Assembly: GCA_002914845.1 (NCBI GenBank)
Contig: JXTC01000068.1
Span: forward strand, 212,298 to 276,297
From: Trema orientale
Lineage: Eukaryota > Streptophyta > Magnoliopsida > Rosales > Cannabaceae
Length of the DNA: 64,000 nucleotides
Direction of reading: 5' to 3'
Shown here: positions 12,439-24,452 of the stretch, in pieces
Layout: every line of letters begins with the position of its first letter
Position numbering within the stretch: the stretch's first letter is position 1
Translations under genes and position numbers: made by a program
Notes under the pieces: model-generated
Seen by the model: only the letters and a program-made list of their open reading frames with translations
The model's database searches: none
What the model was told of the DNA's origin: nothing

Positions 12439-13419
12439 GTGATCTTTTTTATTGGTCTCAGATTGAATAAAAAACTTGTAATGCTTGCATGTATATATAA
12501 ATAACAGAAGTACGGTGAAAGTTGTTTATAGAACTTCTTTTCCCTTTTCGGAGAAAATTCTTTGTAGATTTATTCCACTAATTTGTTTTTTTGAGGGATA
12601 TTTAAGAGCCTTGAATATTGAAAAATGCTAACACGTTTATTCGATTCCGTATCGCCTTCACCTACCTAGGTAGTACACGAATATCAAACTCCACAAACTT
12701 GTTCCCCTCTCTCTCTATCTATCTTTTCGGAGTAATGCTATTCGACTGGTGCCCTAGCCCATAGTGTGTTTTTCTTTGGGAAAAGTACATCAGCTACGAT
12801 TTTTTGAGAAAATATACCAAGAATACGATGAAGGTTAGTCCACATAATTTCGTACGACCTTTTATTAAAAAGTACCAATTTCTTTAAACGCCTATAAAGT
12901 CCTTCTCTTTCACAAATTTGATTTGACTCTTCTACTAACTCTATATTCTCTTCAAGTTCATTCTCCTCAACTAACCTTGTCCAATCTTCAACCAAAACCC
13001 AATTCCAAATCCCACATAAACAAATCAAATGCCAATGAGGATGACGAGCCCGCTGCCGCAAATGGAAATTCAAACTTGAAGTTCACTAAAGAGGAAGGTG
13101 CAAACTCCGAGAAAGAAAACAATAGCATTTCGAAGAAGCAAACGATAAATGGCATAAGTTTGTGAAGGAAGAATGCTTAAAGAAGTTGGGATAGCGAGAA
13201 GGGGAATTAACTCCAATGAATTTGGGTCTGAAGAATTTCGGGTTTTTGTTTAGATTCTGTAAACAGATTTTGCATTTTTTTTTTTTTTGCTATAATGACT
13301 TTTAATCTTCATGAGGATTAGCCTTCAGGATTGTTATTTTACTAATTTGATTGATCAAGGTAATCTTTGATCTTCATAAAAGTGGATTTTTGTTTGTTTG
13401 TTTTTAGTGTAGTTGACTG
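12439..13419. other. Intergenic DNA with an unassigned hydrophilic open frame
   Basis: A plus-strand frame ending at 13165 encodes a Ser/Asn/Lys/Glu-rich stretch (for example NEDDEPAAANGNSNLKF). An overlapping minus-strand frame runs at 12738-13073. Neither shows a family motif, and the only start for the plus frame is a TTG. It could be a gene remnant or chance; I do not call a gene. Confidence 0.35.
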
Positions 13420-13935
13420 TTATTCAAAAAGAAACCACAATAGTTTTTAGGAAATTTTTGTAGTTTCTTGTGATTTACTTAGCTACAGGGTAATATGCTA
13501 AAAAGAAACCACGATGGTTTCCTGTAATTTATTTAGCTACAGGACATTCTGCAAAAAAGAAACCACAATAGTTTCTCAGAAATGTTCATGATTTCATGTG
13601 ATTTACTTACGTACAGGATATTTGGAAACTACGATGGTTTCTTGTGATTTATTTAGCTACAGGACATTCTGCAAAAGGAAAATCACAATGATTTTCCGGA
13701 AATATTCATGGTTTCATGTGATTTACTTACGTACAAGATATTCGGCTAAAGGAAACCAAAATGGTTTCCAAGAAACCTTTATACTTTCTTGTGATTTACT
13801 TATGTACAGGACTTTCGGCTAAAGGAAACTAAACTGGTTTCCTGTAATTTACTTACTTACATAACATTCCGCTAATAGGAAACCAAATTAAACCAAATTA
13901 GTTTCCAGGAAACCTTTGTAGTTTTCTGTAAAAAA
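13420..13935. repeat. Minisatellite of degenerate hairpin units (about 7-8 copies)
   Basis: The phrase TGTGATTTACTTAGCTACAG (variants TGTAATTTATTTAGCTACAG, TGTGATTTACTTACGTACAG) recurs with starts near 13469, 13523, 13597, 13643, 13717, 13790 and 13843. Spacing mixes short (about 46-54 bp) and long (about 74 bp) units; the longer ones carry an extra AAATATTCATGGTTTCA-like insert. Nearly every unit also holds an imperfect palindrome, GAAACCAnnATGGTTTC, so the array can form a row of small hairpins. No coding sense. Confidence 0.85.
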
Positions 13936-14252
13936 AAAAAGATGACTTATTTACTAAAATGCCACCGCGTATTCTAACTTTCAAAGTATTTAGAAAAATA
14001 CCATAAAAAAGTCGTACGAATTTTTATTATTTTTGAAAGGTCGTAAATTTGGTATTATTTTTCGAAAAATAGATATAAGTGTCCAAATCCTTTTTTTTTT
14101 TTTTTTGCTGTCTGATTATAATTACGTAACAATTAACAAATATCTTAGGAGCTAGTTAATTAACTGAGATGTTATGCGAATTTGGACACCAAGAGTACCA
14201 TCATATCAATACTGATCTTTTTGGCCTGATCTCAGCCTCACTGGATGTACTT
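13936..14252. other. BCAT upstream region
   Basis: AT-rich DNA with poly-T tracts. No gene or clear repeat apart from the tail of the minisatellite. Confidence 0.5.
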
Positions 14253-14262
14253 GCCACGTGGC
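14253..14262. promoter_or_regulatory. Perfect palindromic G-box upstream of BCAT
   Basis: GCCACGTGGC lies about 290 bp before the BCAT start codon. It is the classic core bound by bZIP and bHLH factors in light, ABA and stress responses. The site is seen; its activity here is inferred. Confidence 0.6.
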
Positions 14263-14549
14263 CTACGGTCAAAATGACTCAACCCTTGCACATATTTCCC
14301 AAAATTATTATTATTTTATTATAATAATAATTATTATTATTATTAAGAAGTGATGATTAAATGAAGCCCCAATGAGGTCGTTGAGTTAAAGGGTGTGATC
14401 TTTAGGTTAAAAAGACGGCAGAGACTGAAAAGTAGACGCCAAAGCCACGCGTACATACATACAGTCGAGAGAGATTCTTTTTAGTCAGCCGCCTTTACCT
14501 TAGTAAGCTCTGATAACCGGAGACAAGAGACAGAGGCAGGAAGAGAGAA

Positions 14550-17500
14550 ATGGAGAGCAGCAGCACTGCCCTCTTGGCTGGCTTTCGACCTAATTACCTC
14601 CTCTGCCCTTCCCTCCCTTCTTCTTCTCTTATCTTCTCTCCTCCTCCTCGATCCCATTTCTTCTCTCCTCTCAAGGTTATTATAGTCTTCTTCTTCTTCT
14701 TCTTCTTTCTTAGTTTTTTAAATTTTGTCAAAATTAAAATTGGGTTTTATGGTGTTTTTTTGTTTTGTTTTTGTTTTTGTTTTTGGTTATCCGCAGTTTC
14801 AGCTCCAAACCAAGCAACTCTCTTTCGCTTCGTCTCAATCTTTCTCTCCCGTTTCTCGCAATGCTACATTGTCTGATACTTACAGGTAATTAATTTAATT
14901 AATTATTGTTTCATTTTGTGCATTTATATAGATATAGATATATGTACGTATATATATTTAGGATCGAGTCTGATTGTGTGGTTATATATATTTTCTCTCC
15001 CGTTTCTCGCAATGCTACATTGTCTGATACTTACAGGTAATTAATTTAATTAATTATTGTTTCATTTTGTGCATTTATATAGATATAGATATATGTACGT
15101 ATATATATTTAGGATCGAGTCTGATTGTGTGGTTATANTATATATATTATGGAACAGTGGAACAGTTGAAGAATTAGCGGATATAGATTGGGACAACCTT
15201 GGATTTGGGTTGGTCCCTGCGGATTATATGTATGTCATGAAATGTGGTCGAGGTGGGAGCTTTTCAAAAGGTGAATTACAACGTTTTGGGAACATTGAGT
15301 TGAACCCCTCTGCTGGAGTTTTGAACTATGGCCAGGTTTTTTTTTTTCAATCCTTCAATTTCTTTCTTACTAGTTTCACTACTATTTTACTGCTACGTTG
15401 TTGTTAATTGTTATAGCTTCCATGTTCTTGTTCTTTAGGCTATGCAATATCATTTAGGGTCTGATCTGATGTTTCGTGCTTTGTTTGTTGTTGTATTGGA
15501 CCGTAAGGACGTGTTTTCCAATCCATAATGTTTCACTTTCCCATCCATCCGTGTGTTTACTTGCCCATTTTGGGCACGAATTTTGGGAAATCCTTAGTTA
15601 AATTGGTTGGGAAGGGATGACTCAAATTTTGAATTCTTCCCATTTCTCCCCAGATCCTTTCCCTTTATGATTGTTTTCATTACGGATTAGTAAACATGCC
15701 TAAGTTCCATAGGTACATATTTTATGATGATACCCAAAAAGGAAGAATAATTTAGATATTTTCATTTTAGCTTTTCCAGAATGAAAACAATAACATTTGA
15801 GGGGCTAGTTGAGTGATGAGACCTGTAGTTTGCTCCCACATGGTATGAGGTCCAATTCCTCAGGGCTACTTATTTAATGAAGAAGCGGGAGTTTCACGCT
15901 CTCCAAAGATTGTAAGTTTCAGCCAGGGTTCCACTTTTTAATTGGATTTCTGGGTTATTAGAAAAGGATAAAGAAACTGGTTGAGAATTTAACAATCTTT
16001 GTGATTGAAGACGACATATCTTGAAGCATTTTTTTTGTCATACATTATCCTTGATCCTTTTGCCAAAACATTATGTTGATGTGAGATTGACACGTATACT
16101 AAGGGGATTACGTGTTCACATGGGATGTATACAAGTAGGCGTGAGATGGTAGTGTTTCATCCAAGTTTTGCCAATAGATAAGTTGGCTTCCAACAAGAAC
16201 AATATGGATACAAAAACTATGAAATGACTAATAGAGTATAATAGATTTTAGAACTAAAGTCCAATATTTATAGCAGATTTCGGAACTAAAATCCAAAATT
16301 TATGCCAGATTTTGGACCAAAACCATATAAATCCAAAAGCTAGGATATAGAAATCTAGAAAAGCTAAAAAACAAAACCATATAAATCCAAAAACTAGGAT
16401 ATAGAAATATAAAAAAGGTAGAAAGCAAAACCATATAAGTCCAAAATCTAAGATAGAGAAAGCCAAAAATTTGTAGCAGAATTTAGTGTTGAGCAATGAA
16501 ATATTTGACAACAAGATGTAGTAAAATATCCTTGCCTATATAAAGGAATCCAAGAGGCAAGATGGGGAAGGAGAAATCAACCATTAATACCATCCAAAGA
16601 TTTGAGTTCTAGAGATTAGTTTTCTCATTTTTCTACCACGTTTTAGGAAAGCTATTCTTCCTTTTCATAGTTTTATCCATGAAAGTTCTGTTGGCAACTT
16701 AGAGCTTTTCTACATTCCACTCTTGTATTATTTCTTTTTATATTAATCATCTTAATATACTTGTATATGTGCTTTATATATGAGTAATAAATCATATGCT
16801 TACATATCATATTCATTCATATGCATATGTACATAATAAATATCCTGAACCAGTTGACATGTTTTCTAAGCTCTGGATCTTGTTCTAGCTGATAAACGTG
16901 TTAATTATGTAGGGTTATTGTTCATGTTCGTAATTATATATGTTCCTAGTTATTGGCCTGTCTGAGCGCTGGATCTTGTTCTATGCCAACATACAGTTTG
17001 ATCTTGTTCAAACTACTTGACATGTCAATAAAAAAGAAACACATTAATTACATGATTATGACTTTATTCATATATATTGTACGGCCAATCAATGTTAGAT
17101 AAACTTCTCTATTCTATCAGCATTGATACGCCAAAATCACATCACCTAGCACTTCTATATGCATTTGTCTATATTTCAATTCCGAATCAGTGACGGCTGG
17201 CAGTCAATACATTGACCGACACTTGGGCTTGTGTGTACAAGTATGTTCCGCCCGAACCCCGGAACACATTACTTGCTGTATGCTTTTTCAGAAGATTTCA
17301 ATTGATGTAGTCTTATGTTAGAAGGTTCGATTGTATGTTGCCTCTATCTCTTTTTCCTTATTTTCTTTTTCTTCTTTTAGGGGCTGTTTGAGGGTCTAAA
17401 AGCCTATCGGAAGGAAGATGGCAATATACTCCTGTTTCGTCCTGAGGAAAATGCACTGCGGATGAGACAGGGTGCTGAACGGATGTGCATGCCGGCACCA

Positions 17501-20500
17501 ACTGTTGAACAGTTTGTGGATGCTGTAAAAGCTACTGTCTTAGCAAACAAGCGTTGGGTAATTTACATCTTAAAGCTGGTGTATGGTATTTTTCTTTTCA
17601 ATGGGAGTGCATGTAAGATAAGCAAGGTGACGATATCTTGTTTCAGATTCCGCCTGCTGGTAAAGGATCCTTGTATATCAGGCCATTGCTAATGGGGAGT
17701 GGAGCAGTTCTTGGTCTTGCACCTGCTCCTGAGTACACATTTCTGATTTATGTTTCACCCGTTGGAAACTATTTTAAGGTTTCAAATCTCTTTCTCTCTC
17801 TCTCTTTCTATGAATGATTATTTATGCAAAAAAGTTCTTTTTCACTTGAATTGCTTTGTTATGTGCTTTATTTATTTATTTCCCTTTTTAAATTATTCTG
17901 GTCTATGGCTCATAAAGCGTGGACTTGTTTTTCTGTAATTCACGCTTCATTTCAAATTGGGGCCATATACTATGTTTTGGCAATTAACCACTAGTCCCCT
18001 TTCTCTTTCTAACATTTAAATAGTTAAATTTGATTCTGAATTATTTATGACATGGATTATTGGAATTCTTTTTATACAATTTCCTAACTTTTAAGTTGAG
18101 GCAATGTATATAGTTTTTGAAATTAATCGCATTCTGTCTGTAATTGATTTAAAGTTCGAGCCATAACTAATGCATAGTAAAGTATTGAATTCATCAATTT
18201 ACTGGAAACAAAACTATTATCAACTATGTTATGATGTAATTCGCTACTTGCTAGAAAAAATACAGTGATAGAGGTCCCATGTTGGATATAAAATTGTTTT
18301 ATTGGTTATCATATGTGGGTTAATGGTCTATGTTGCCTCTAGTCTTTCAGTTATGCTTGTTTTGGCTCAATCTTATCCTACTCCATGAATCTCTTATTCC
18401 TAAAATGATGAATATATGTATATATATACACACATCTTTGCAGGAAGGCATTGCACCAATACATCTATTTGTTGAGCATGAATTGCACCGTGCGACTCCT
18501 GGTGGTACTGGAGGTGTAAAGACCATAGGAAACTATGCTGCAGTAAGATAGTTTTCTGCACTTCTTTAGTTGTATATGTTTAAACCTTGGCTACAATCAA
18601 AGTTTTCAGTCATTGCTTGCATGCTTTCTTAATAATGTTACATGGTTAGAGCACTAAGTTTGCTTGGGAATGACAACATTTTCAGGAAAAGAAAAAATGA
18701 AATGAAAGGGTGAAGAATTTCTCAATATGTTGTTTCGAAAGGGAAAAAAGAAAACGAAGAAACAAGAAGAATAAAAAGAAATGGAAGAGTTGCCAAACAA
18801 GCCTAAATGTTTAGTTTCCATTTTATTTTAGTTTAGCAGTTTCTTTAACCTTACCACACACGGCAATGATTCCTCAGTGTTTACTTTTGAGAATTAGCAC
18901 TGCTTGAAATCTACTTTTTCACGATGATAATGTTGAGAAATTGGCACTTGATAATCTGAAATTTTCATGATGCTTGAAATTTAATTAGCACTGCATGATA
19001 ATGTTGGTTCCTATTGTGTTCAGCCTTTTTAATTATCATTTTATTTCTCAAATTCTTAGCGCATTTGACTCAAGTCAGACTGAACAGAAACCTCAATCCA
19101 CCCATTTGGATGTGATTAGACAAACAGTTTATTCTGTTCCCTAATTTGATAGTTTTGAAATTCAGATTTCTGTGTATAGTTAGTACTTTCTGATACTTAT
19201 CTGTCAACTCTCATCTTAACCTTCGATTTGATGTTTTTAGGTTCTAAAAGCACAGTCAGCTGCAAAAGCAAAAGGGTATTCAGATGTTCTTTACCTAGAT
19301 TGTGTGCACAAAAAATATCTAGAGGAGGTTTCATCTTGCAACATTTTTGTTGTGAAGGTAATACATCTAGATTTTGAGTTGTATGGTTCTCTCTAGTGTC
19401 TACAATGTACGTATCATTGCTGATTTGCAGCAAGAAAAGGTTAAAATTAAAGGATTATGTGCAACTGTCATCTGTTTTACTTTAGATTGTTATCATTTCT
19501 CCATGCTCAAGCAACTGAAAGTCTTAGTTGCTTCATGAAATATGATGAAGCGTGTTCTATCATCACTATTACAAGAAAAGCTTTGATAGTATTATAATTC
19601 TGATTTCTGCTTCTATCGTAGATGTAAAAATGAGTAAATTGTTTGTTCATTTATTATCTGATTTACAACAAGTACTAATGGCATTTTTTTTGCGTTTTCT
19701 CATTATGAGGGTCAAGGGATTCAGGTAATGAACTCATTTCTTATGTGATCTCAGGGTAACGTTATCTCCACTCCTGCAATAAAAGGCACAATTTTACCTG
19801 GGATTACTCGAAAGAGCATCATTGACGTTGCTCGTAGCCAAGGATTTCAGGTACTTTATTATTAAAAAAAAATTATATATATATATATGTCGAGTCTTTA
19901 TGTATCAGACCCTTTCTTCCCTTTCCTGCTTGGTCAGCTAGGTTACTCTAGGCAAGTTTATGCATGCGAGATCCTCTTTTCCATCGATATCTATCACCTG
20001 CATAAGCATTTGAGTGACTCCACTTAACTTCACCTTAACCTTCAGCTGCATCTCACCTTTATTAATTTCACCACCAATCTTTTATCTGGTTCAATTTCAT
20101 GCATCTAACAACGGAATGATCACTACTAAGTCCTAACCCATGATAAATTACTTTATTCTAATTTCTTGAGCACGCAAGTTCTCTGAATTACCTGGATCCC
20201 ATCATATGTGCTTGCATCATTTCATTGTCTGATGTTCATATAATAACACAGGTTGAGGAGCGTCTTGTGTCTGTGGATGAATTACTTGCCGCTGATGAAG
20301 TCTTTGTTACGGGAACAGCTGTGGTGGTTTCACCTGTTGGCAGCATTACTTATCTTGGTAAAAGGTAAATGCTTTATCTTGATGGGTCAGTGTACAGCGT
20401 ATCAAAAATCAATTTCTTGTTATGCATCTATAGAATGAAACTGTGCTGTCAACATATATATTTCGAAAAGAAGTACTAATGCGTGAATGATGTTTTAACG

Positions 20501-21022
20501 AATTAGAAGAAAAAAAAAAGGAATGAGAGTCGTGACCACCATAGCTCGAAGACTCGACTTGTGACCAACAAACTTAAACCCATGCTTTGCCATTTTTGAC
20601 TTGTTGATTGGGTTATATGCTATCAATTTTACAATCCTTGACTGAAAATGAAGAAAATATTTTTGTCCTTCATAGCTGATAGGACAAAGAAGCTTGGACT
20701 TTTTTACTTCTCTATGAAACTCTGATGTATAGTGCCTGACTTTACGCCAAAAGTTGCATACCTACCCAAAAAGATTATTTGCTTTTAGTGATGCCAAGGT
20801 CTTCCATGGAGAATAATGCCGTTCATGGGTTTATGTAGGAGCATCCACGCCAACTTTCACGAAGTTAGTCAAGTTAAACCCATTGCGATGTTTTGTTTCT
20901 GCAGGTTGTCCTATGGCGATGGAGGTGTTGGTGTCGTTTCGCAACAACTCTACTCCGTGCTTACCAGACTACAGATGGGTCTTCTAAAGGACGATATGGA
21001 TTGGATTGTTGAGCTGAGCTAG
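14550..21022 (+). CDS. BCAT: Branched-chain amino acid aminotransferase, plastid type
   Basis: Exons: 14550-14675, 14797-14885, 15158-15335, 17381-17557, 17647-17778, 18444-18542, 19241-19357, 19755-19850, 20252-20364 and 20905-21022, giving 414 residues. Class IV PLP aminotransferase that interconverts branched-chain amino acids and their 2-oxo acids. The Ser/Pro-rich N-terminus (about residues 1-60) looks like a chloroplast transit peptide. Conserved blocks: [44 protein letters not shown], the PLP-lysine block [11 protein letters not shown] (Lys about 260), and [11 protein letters not shown]. The usual Cys in VFCTGTAVVV is Val here. The stop follows WIVELS. In hop and hemp, plastid BCATs are linked to branched acyl precursors in glandular trichomes; whether this copy has that role cannot be told. 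A 151-bp duplication lies across the exon 2/intron 2 border (separate entry). Confidence 0.93.
14841..15137. repeat. Exact 151-bp tandem duplication in BCAT exon 2/intron 2
   Basis: The segment starting TTTCTCTCCCGTTTCTCGCA at 14841 recurs at 14992 with a period of 151 bp and no visible difference over about 146 bp. It holds the last 45 bp of exon 2, the donor site and the start of intron 2. The second copy ends at an ambiguous base (15138). Copy 2 has no acceptor of its own. If its donor were used instead of the first, the frame would reach a TAA right after TACAGG. An assembly artefact is likely. Confidence 0.9.
15798..15930 (+). mobile_element. Possible SINE-like fragment in BCAT intron 3
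   Basis: GGGGCTAGTTGAGTGATGAG followed some 40 bp later by GGTATGAGGTCCAATTCCTC resembles the A-box and B-box spacing of tRNA-derived SINEs. No target duplication or poly-A end was identified, so this is tentative. Confidence 0.35.
16319..16475. repeat. 54-bp tandem repeat, about 3 copies, in BCAT intron 3
   Basis: AAAACCATATAAATCCAAAA starts at 16319 and 16373, and a close variant (AAAACCATATAAGTCC) at 16427. The period is 54 bp. Each unit continues with (A)CTAGGATATAGAAAT or a variant. It lies wholly inside the 2-kb intron 3. Confidence 0.85.
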
Positions 21023-21430
21023 ACCATACTCTTGGAAGAGAAACTCATAAGCATTGCCACCTTTGTAGAGGTTTGCAAACTTCTAGTTTCCATGCATCCT
21101 ATGGCAGAGACAAATTTGTTATTCAGTTTGTTTTTGTACTCGGGGATCTGTAGATAGTTTTGAAATGGTATTTGATATTTCAAATATTATGGACGTGTGC
21201 ACTAGATGGAAAAAGAGTTATTGGGTCCTATATCATCATGTAAGCCATGGAAACTTATGCCACCCTGTGTTTTGTCTTAGCTGAGAATGTCTCTTTTACT
21301 CCACCTAGGTAATTAAGTGATTTTCTTGTCTTTCTTTTTGGCTAATGTTGTCAAATTAACAGAATATAGGTGGATTGATTCGCTCAGACGGATGTAGGAT
21401 TTTTTTGGGACCTAAATTACATTTTTTTGA
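21023..21430. other. BCAT 3' UTR and downstream spacer
   Basis: Sequence after the BCAT stop codon, likely including its 3' UTR. No clear polyadenylation site could be fixed. It ends at the target duplication of the next transposon (21431). Confidence 0.5.
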
Positions 21431-21440
21431 CTACTTTTTA

Positions 21441-21832
21441 GGGTTTCTAACACTTATACTTACAAAAACCGAAAAAAATTACAAATATACGGAAGTCAGA
21501 CTTTTTTTCTAATTTTTATACGATTTTTATTGGGAAAATATCATTTTTAAAAAAATATTTAGAAAAATATCATTTTTAAAATAGTTATTGGTTATCGGTT
21601 TCAAGAAACTGGTTACCAGTTATATATTAGTTATAAATATATTTAGTTACTAGTTACCAGTTTTTAGAAATTGGTTACCAGAAATTAGTTACTATTCTAA
21701 AAAATGGTATTTTTTTAAATATTTTTTAAAAAATAGTATTTTTCTAATAAAAATTGTACCGCACCTTTAAAAATATAAACTCACCGTATTTTTCAAAATT
21801 TTTTTTTTTTCAGAAACACGTGTAATTTCTCC
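21441..21832. mobile_element. MULE-type fold-back MITE, copy 2 (392 bp)
   Basis: Second member of the family at 1389-1783. It starts GGGTTTCTAACACTTATAC and has the same fold-back arms and TAGTTACCAG-rich centre. A perfect 10-bp repeat CTACTTTTTA flanks it at 21431-21440 and 21833-21842. The flanking sequences of the two copies are unrelated, so they are independent insertions rather than a segmental duplication. Confidence 0.85.
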
Positions 21833-22022
21833 CTACTTTTTAATAATGATTGTTTTTGTAAGGTCCAAATTTTATGACTACTGAAAAATGCCATTAAAAA
21901 GTCATTTGGGTCCTAAAAAAGTCATTTGAAAGTAGTAATTAAAATTCGGTCCAAATTATCTATAGGTTCTAGTTCCGTAGCTTTTAACTCTCATTTTTTC
22001 TTAAATAGTTATATATATATAT

Positions 22023-22251
22023 GGTTGCCAATTTAGCAGGTATTTTTTTTTTACCTATGTGTAGGTATTTTTTTTTAGCCGTTAGATTATCATCTAATGG
22101 TGATTCAATGGCTATAATGAAGTACATAAAAAGACGTGCATCATTAATGTTATTTCTCTCTCTTATTTTTTAATATTAAAAAATGTGCAAGAAAAATTTT
22201 TATCAGCCAAAATGATACCTATGTATAGATAAAAAAAAAATATATGGTGCC
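22023..22251 (+). mobile_element. (TA)n-associated MITE, copy 1 (about 229 bp)
   Basis: Begins GGTTGCCAATTTAGCAGGTA and ends ...ATATATGGTGCC; the ends are partly inverted (TACCTATGTGTAGGTA against TACCTATGTATAGAT). A central block AGCCGTTAGATTATCATCTA is shared with the copy at 51917-52157. It starts right after a (TA)n run. No coding sequence. Confidence 0.7.
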
Positions 22252-23527
22252 TTCTTGAAATAGTCACTTAGTGAGACCTATACGTTTTCCTTTATTGAAA
22301 TCCATCTTTGTAGATAAAGAATATGATGTTGATGAGCCAATAATATTTGTTCCCTGTGTTAAATTGTGAGCTTCTAGTTAATTATTGGAGATAGTGAAAG
22401 TTTGAAGTGGACTACAGTCCTGTGGTTTTTTCTTTCTTGGATTTTCCCTGCAAAAAGTTTGGTGTCTCACTTTGCGGATGTTGAACTATTCTACTTATTC
22501 TTTGTGGTGCTTAATTTGGTTGATGTTAGATTATTAATTTTGACGAGAATCCTATTTTAGACACACAAAGGGAATAGAATTGTTTGCTATTAATGTGGTT
22601 TTTTCCAGCACTTACAGACTTACAGTTGTGCTTAATTAATCATATCAAAGTCGTAATAGAATCTAATTACATAGAAATATGAGTATGTCTCATATTTGGT
22701 GCTTAAAACTTGTTAATTCACATTTTTGGTCCATGAAAATCAATAAACACAAAAGCACGCCATTTTCCATTTATGGGGCCCTCAATTTCTTGAAGCTACA
22801 TGGTTGCTGTCAACTTGCTTGGCTACATCTGGATCATATATATTTGAGGGGAAAAAAATAATGGAAATAATTAAAAAAATGTATCTTATATACGTATGGC
22901 CAATTAACATTACATTAGTCATTGAGCCACTCAGCCTTCCAGAAGTAGTAACTTTGAAGCGGTCTGATAAAGACGCCACAAAGATTACCATCTGATAAAA
23001 CCTAATATGATTGCTGCCACTATAATTTAAAGCGTGAGAACTGTATATAAATTATACATTGAGTTTCTATCAGCACCTTTGTCTTATCTGTGATTTTCTA
23101 GCCTCTGAACCAGTTGGAGTTCTCTTTTTCTGGGTCTTTCAACTTTTAACTTAAGAAGGCATATTCACTATGAAGGATGAAACCGCGTTGTTGACTAGTG
23201 TTCAATTGTTGTGGAAAGCTTCAATTGATATCTTCTTATAAGGTTGATATCTTCTTCGATATGGGAATTCACCTTTGGTCATAAAGCACGAAATCTGTAC
23301 CGTCACCAAGGTTTCTTGTACGAGTATAGTACGTACTTAATTTGCTTAAACTAAAGGACATTAAGCAACTACTAAGAACAAATTTTATGTATTTGATCAT
23401 TTCCCGTATTATGTTATTATTTTGGTTCTAAAAATACTTTCTAGTTTGTTCTTAAAAGTATGTGGATCCCCTAATATAGAAGTCCAAAGTTGAGATTTTC
23501 ACTCCTCGTTATAATATATATATATAT
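22252..23527. other. Intergenic DNA, no gene seen
   Basis: AT-rich DNA between two MITEs. The frames at 22679-22995 have no family motif and overlap on opposite strands, as expected by chance. Confidence 0.55.
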
Positions 23528-23754
23528 GGTTTCTAATCTAATATGTATTTCTTTTTACCTGTTCATAGATATTCTTTTTAACCGTTGGATTAACAACTAT
23601 CATAATTTAAGTAGTTGAAAAAGAAAATAAAAATAAAAGTTCATTATTTAATATTTTTTATTTCTTCATTTTTATCATAAAAAATGTACATGACGAATTT
23701 TAATTGGACAAAATGATACTTATGTTAAAAAAATATATCTATTGGATTGGTGCT
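23528..23754 (+). mobile_element. (TA)n-associated MITE, copy 2 (diverged)
   Basis: Same order of blocks as the copy at 22023: GGTTTCTAATCTAATATGTA start, AACCGTTGGATTAACAACTA centre, AAAATGATACTTATGTT and GGTGCT end. It is flanked on both sides by (TA)n, seen as tatatatata before 23528 and after 23754. Confidence 0.6.
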
Positions 23755-24414
23755 ATATATATATATTGACCGTATCCATAAGTTGTTAGGGGTGATTTGC
23801 TATCTAAATTTTGTTAAGCAAATTTAGTATTCATTACATTTTATTTTTCCGAGTTTGCTCAAAATTTCTTTAATCTGACGAAAACGAAGGACCAAATCAA
23901 AATTACTTGAATTATACTGCGGAAAAAAAAAAGAGTAAAATTCTAAAACCCAGAAATATAGATAGATATCATGTGTTGGTGGCTCAAAAACATAGATACG
24001 TGTTTAATATGTTTGCAAAGGAGCTGTAATTGGATCTTTATGGCATAAACAAATATAAAAATTTTCTTCTTGGATAGGTTTGACTTATTATAATTGGTTG
24101 AGGCAGTAGCCAACGTTTTGAGCAAGTTCTATTGTCCATATGTGTTAATGGAACTTTCGTTTATTTTTACATGCTATCTATAAATCTCTTATCGAGTAGT
24201 TTCATTTAGCTTTTAGGAATTTTCAGACCCTCGTGTTAGAACATTATATAGTTCCATGACATATAGTCTCTAAAAGACTCCTAGTCTTCCAGATTTTCAA
24301 ACTAGCTAGACCAATAGATGAAATGCTTCTAGATCACGTTCAAAAATTTTCAACATCAAATTTGACTTACTTTCAATCATCTGCAAATTAAGATGATTCA
24401 CTCTTCTTCTTTTC

Positions 24415-24452
<38 letters not shown>

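Noticed and set aside
12738..13165. Possible small gene with a hydrophilic Ser/Asn/Lys protein
   Set aside because: Frames overlap on both strands, no ATG-supported start or splice-consistent partner exon, and no family resemblance.
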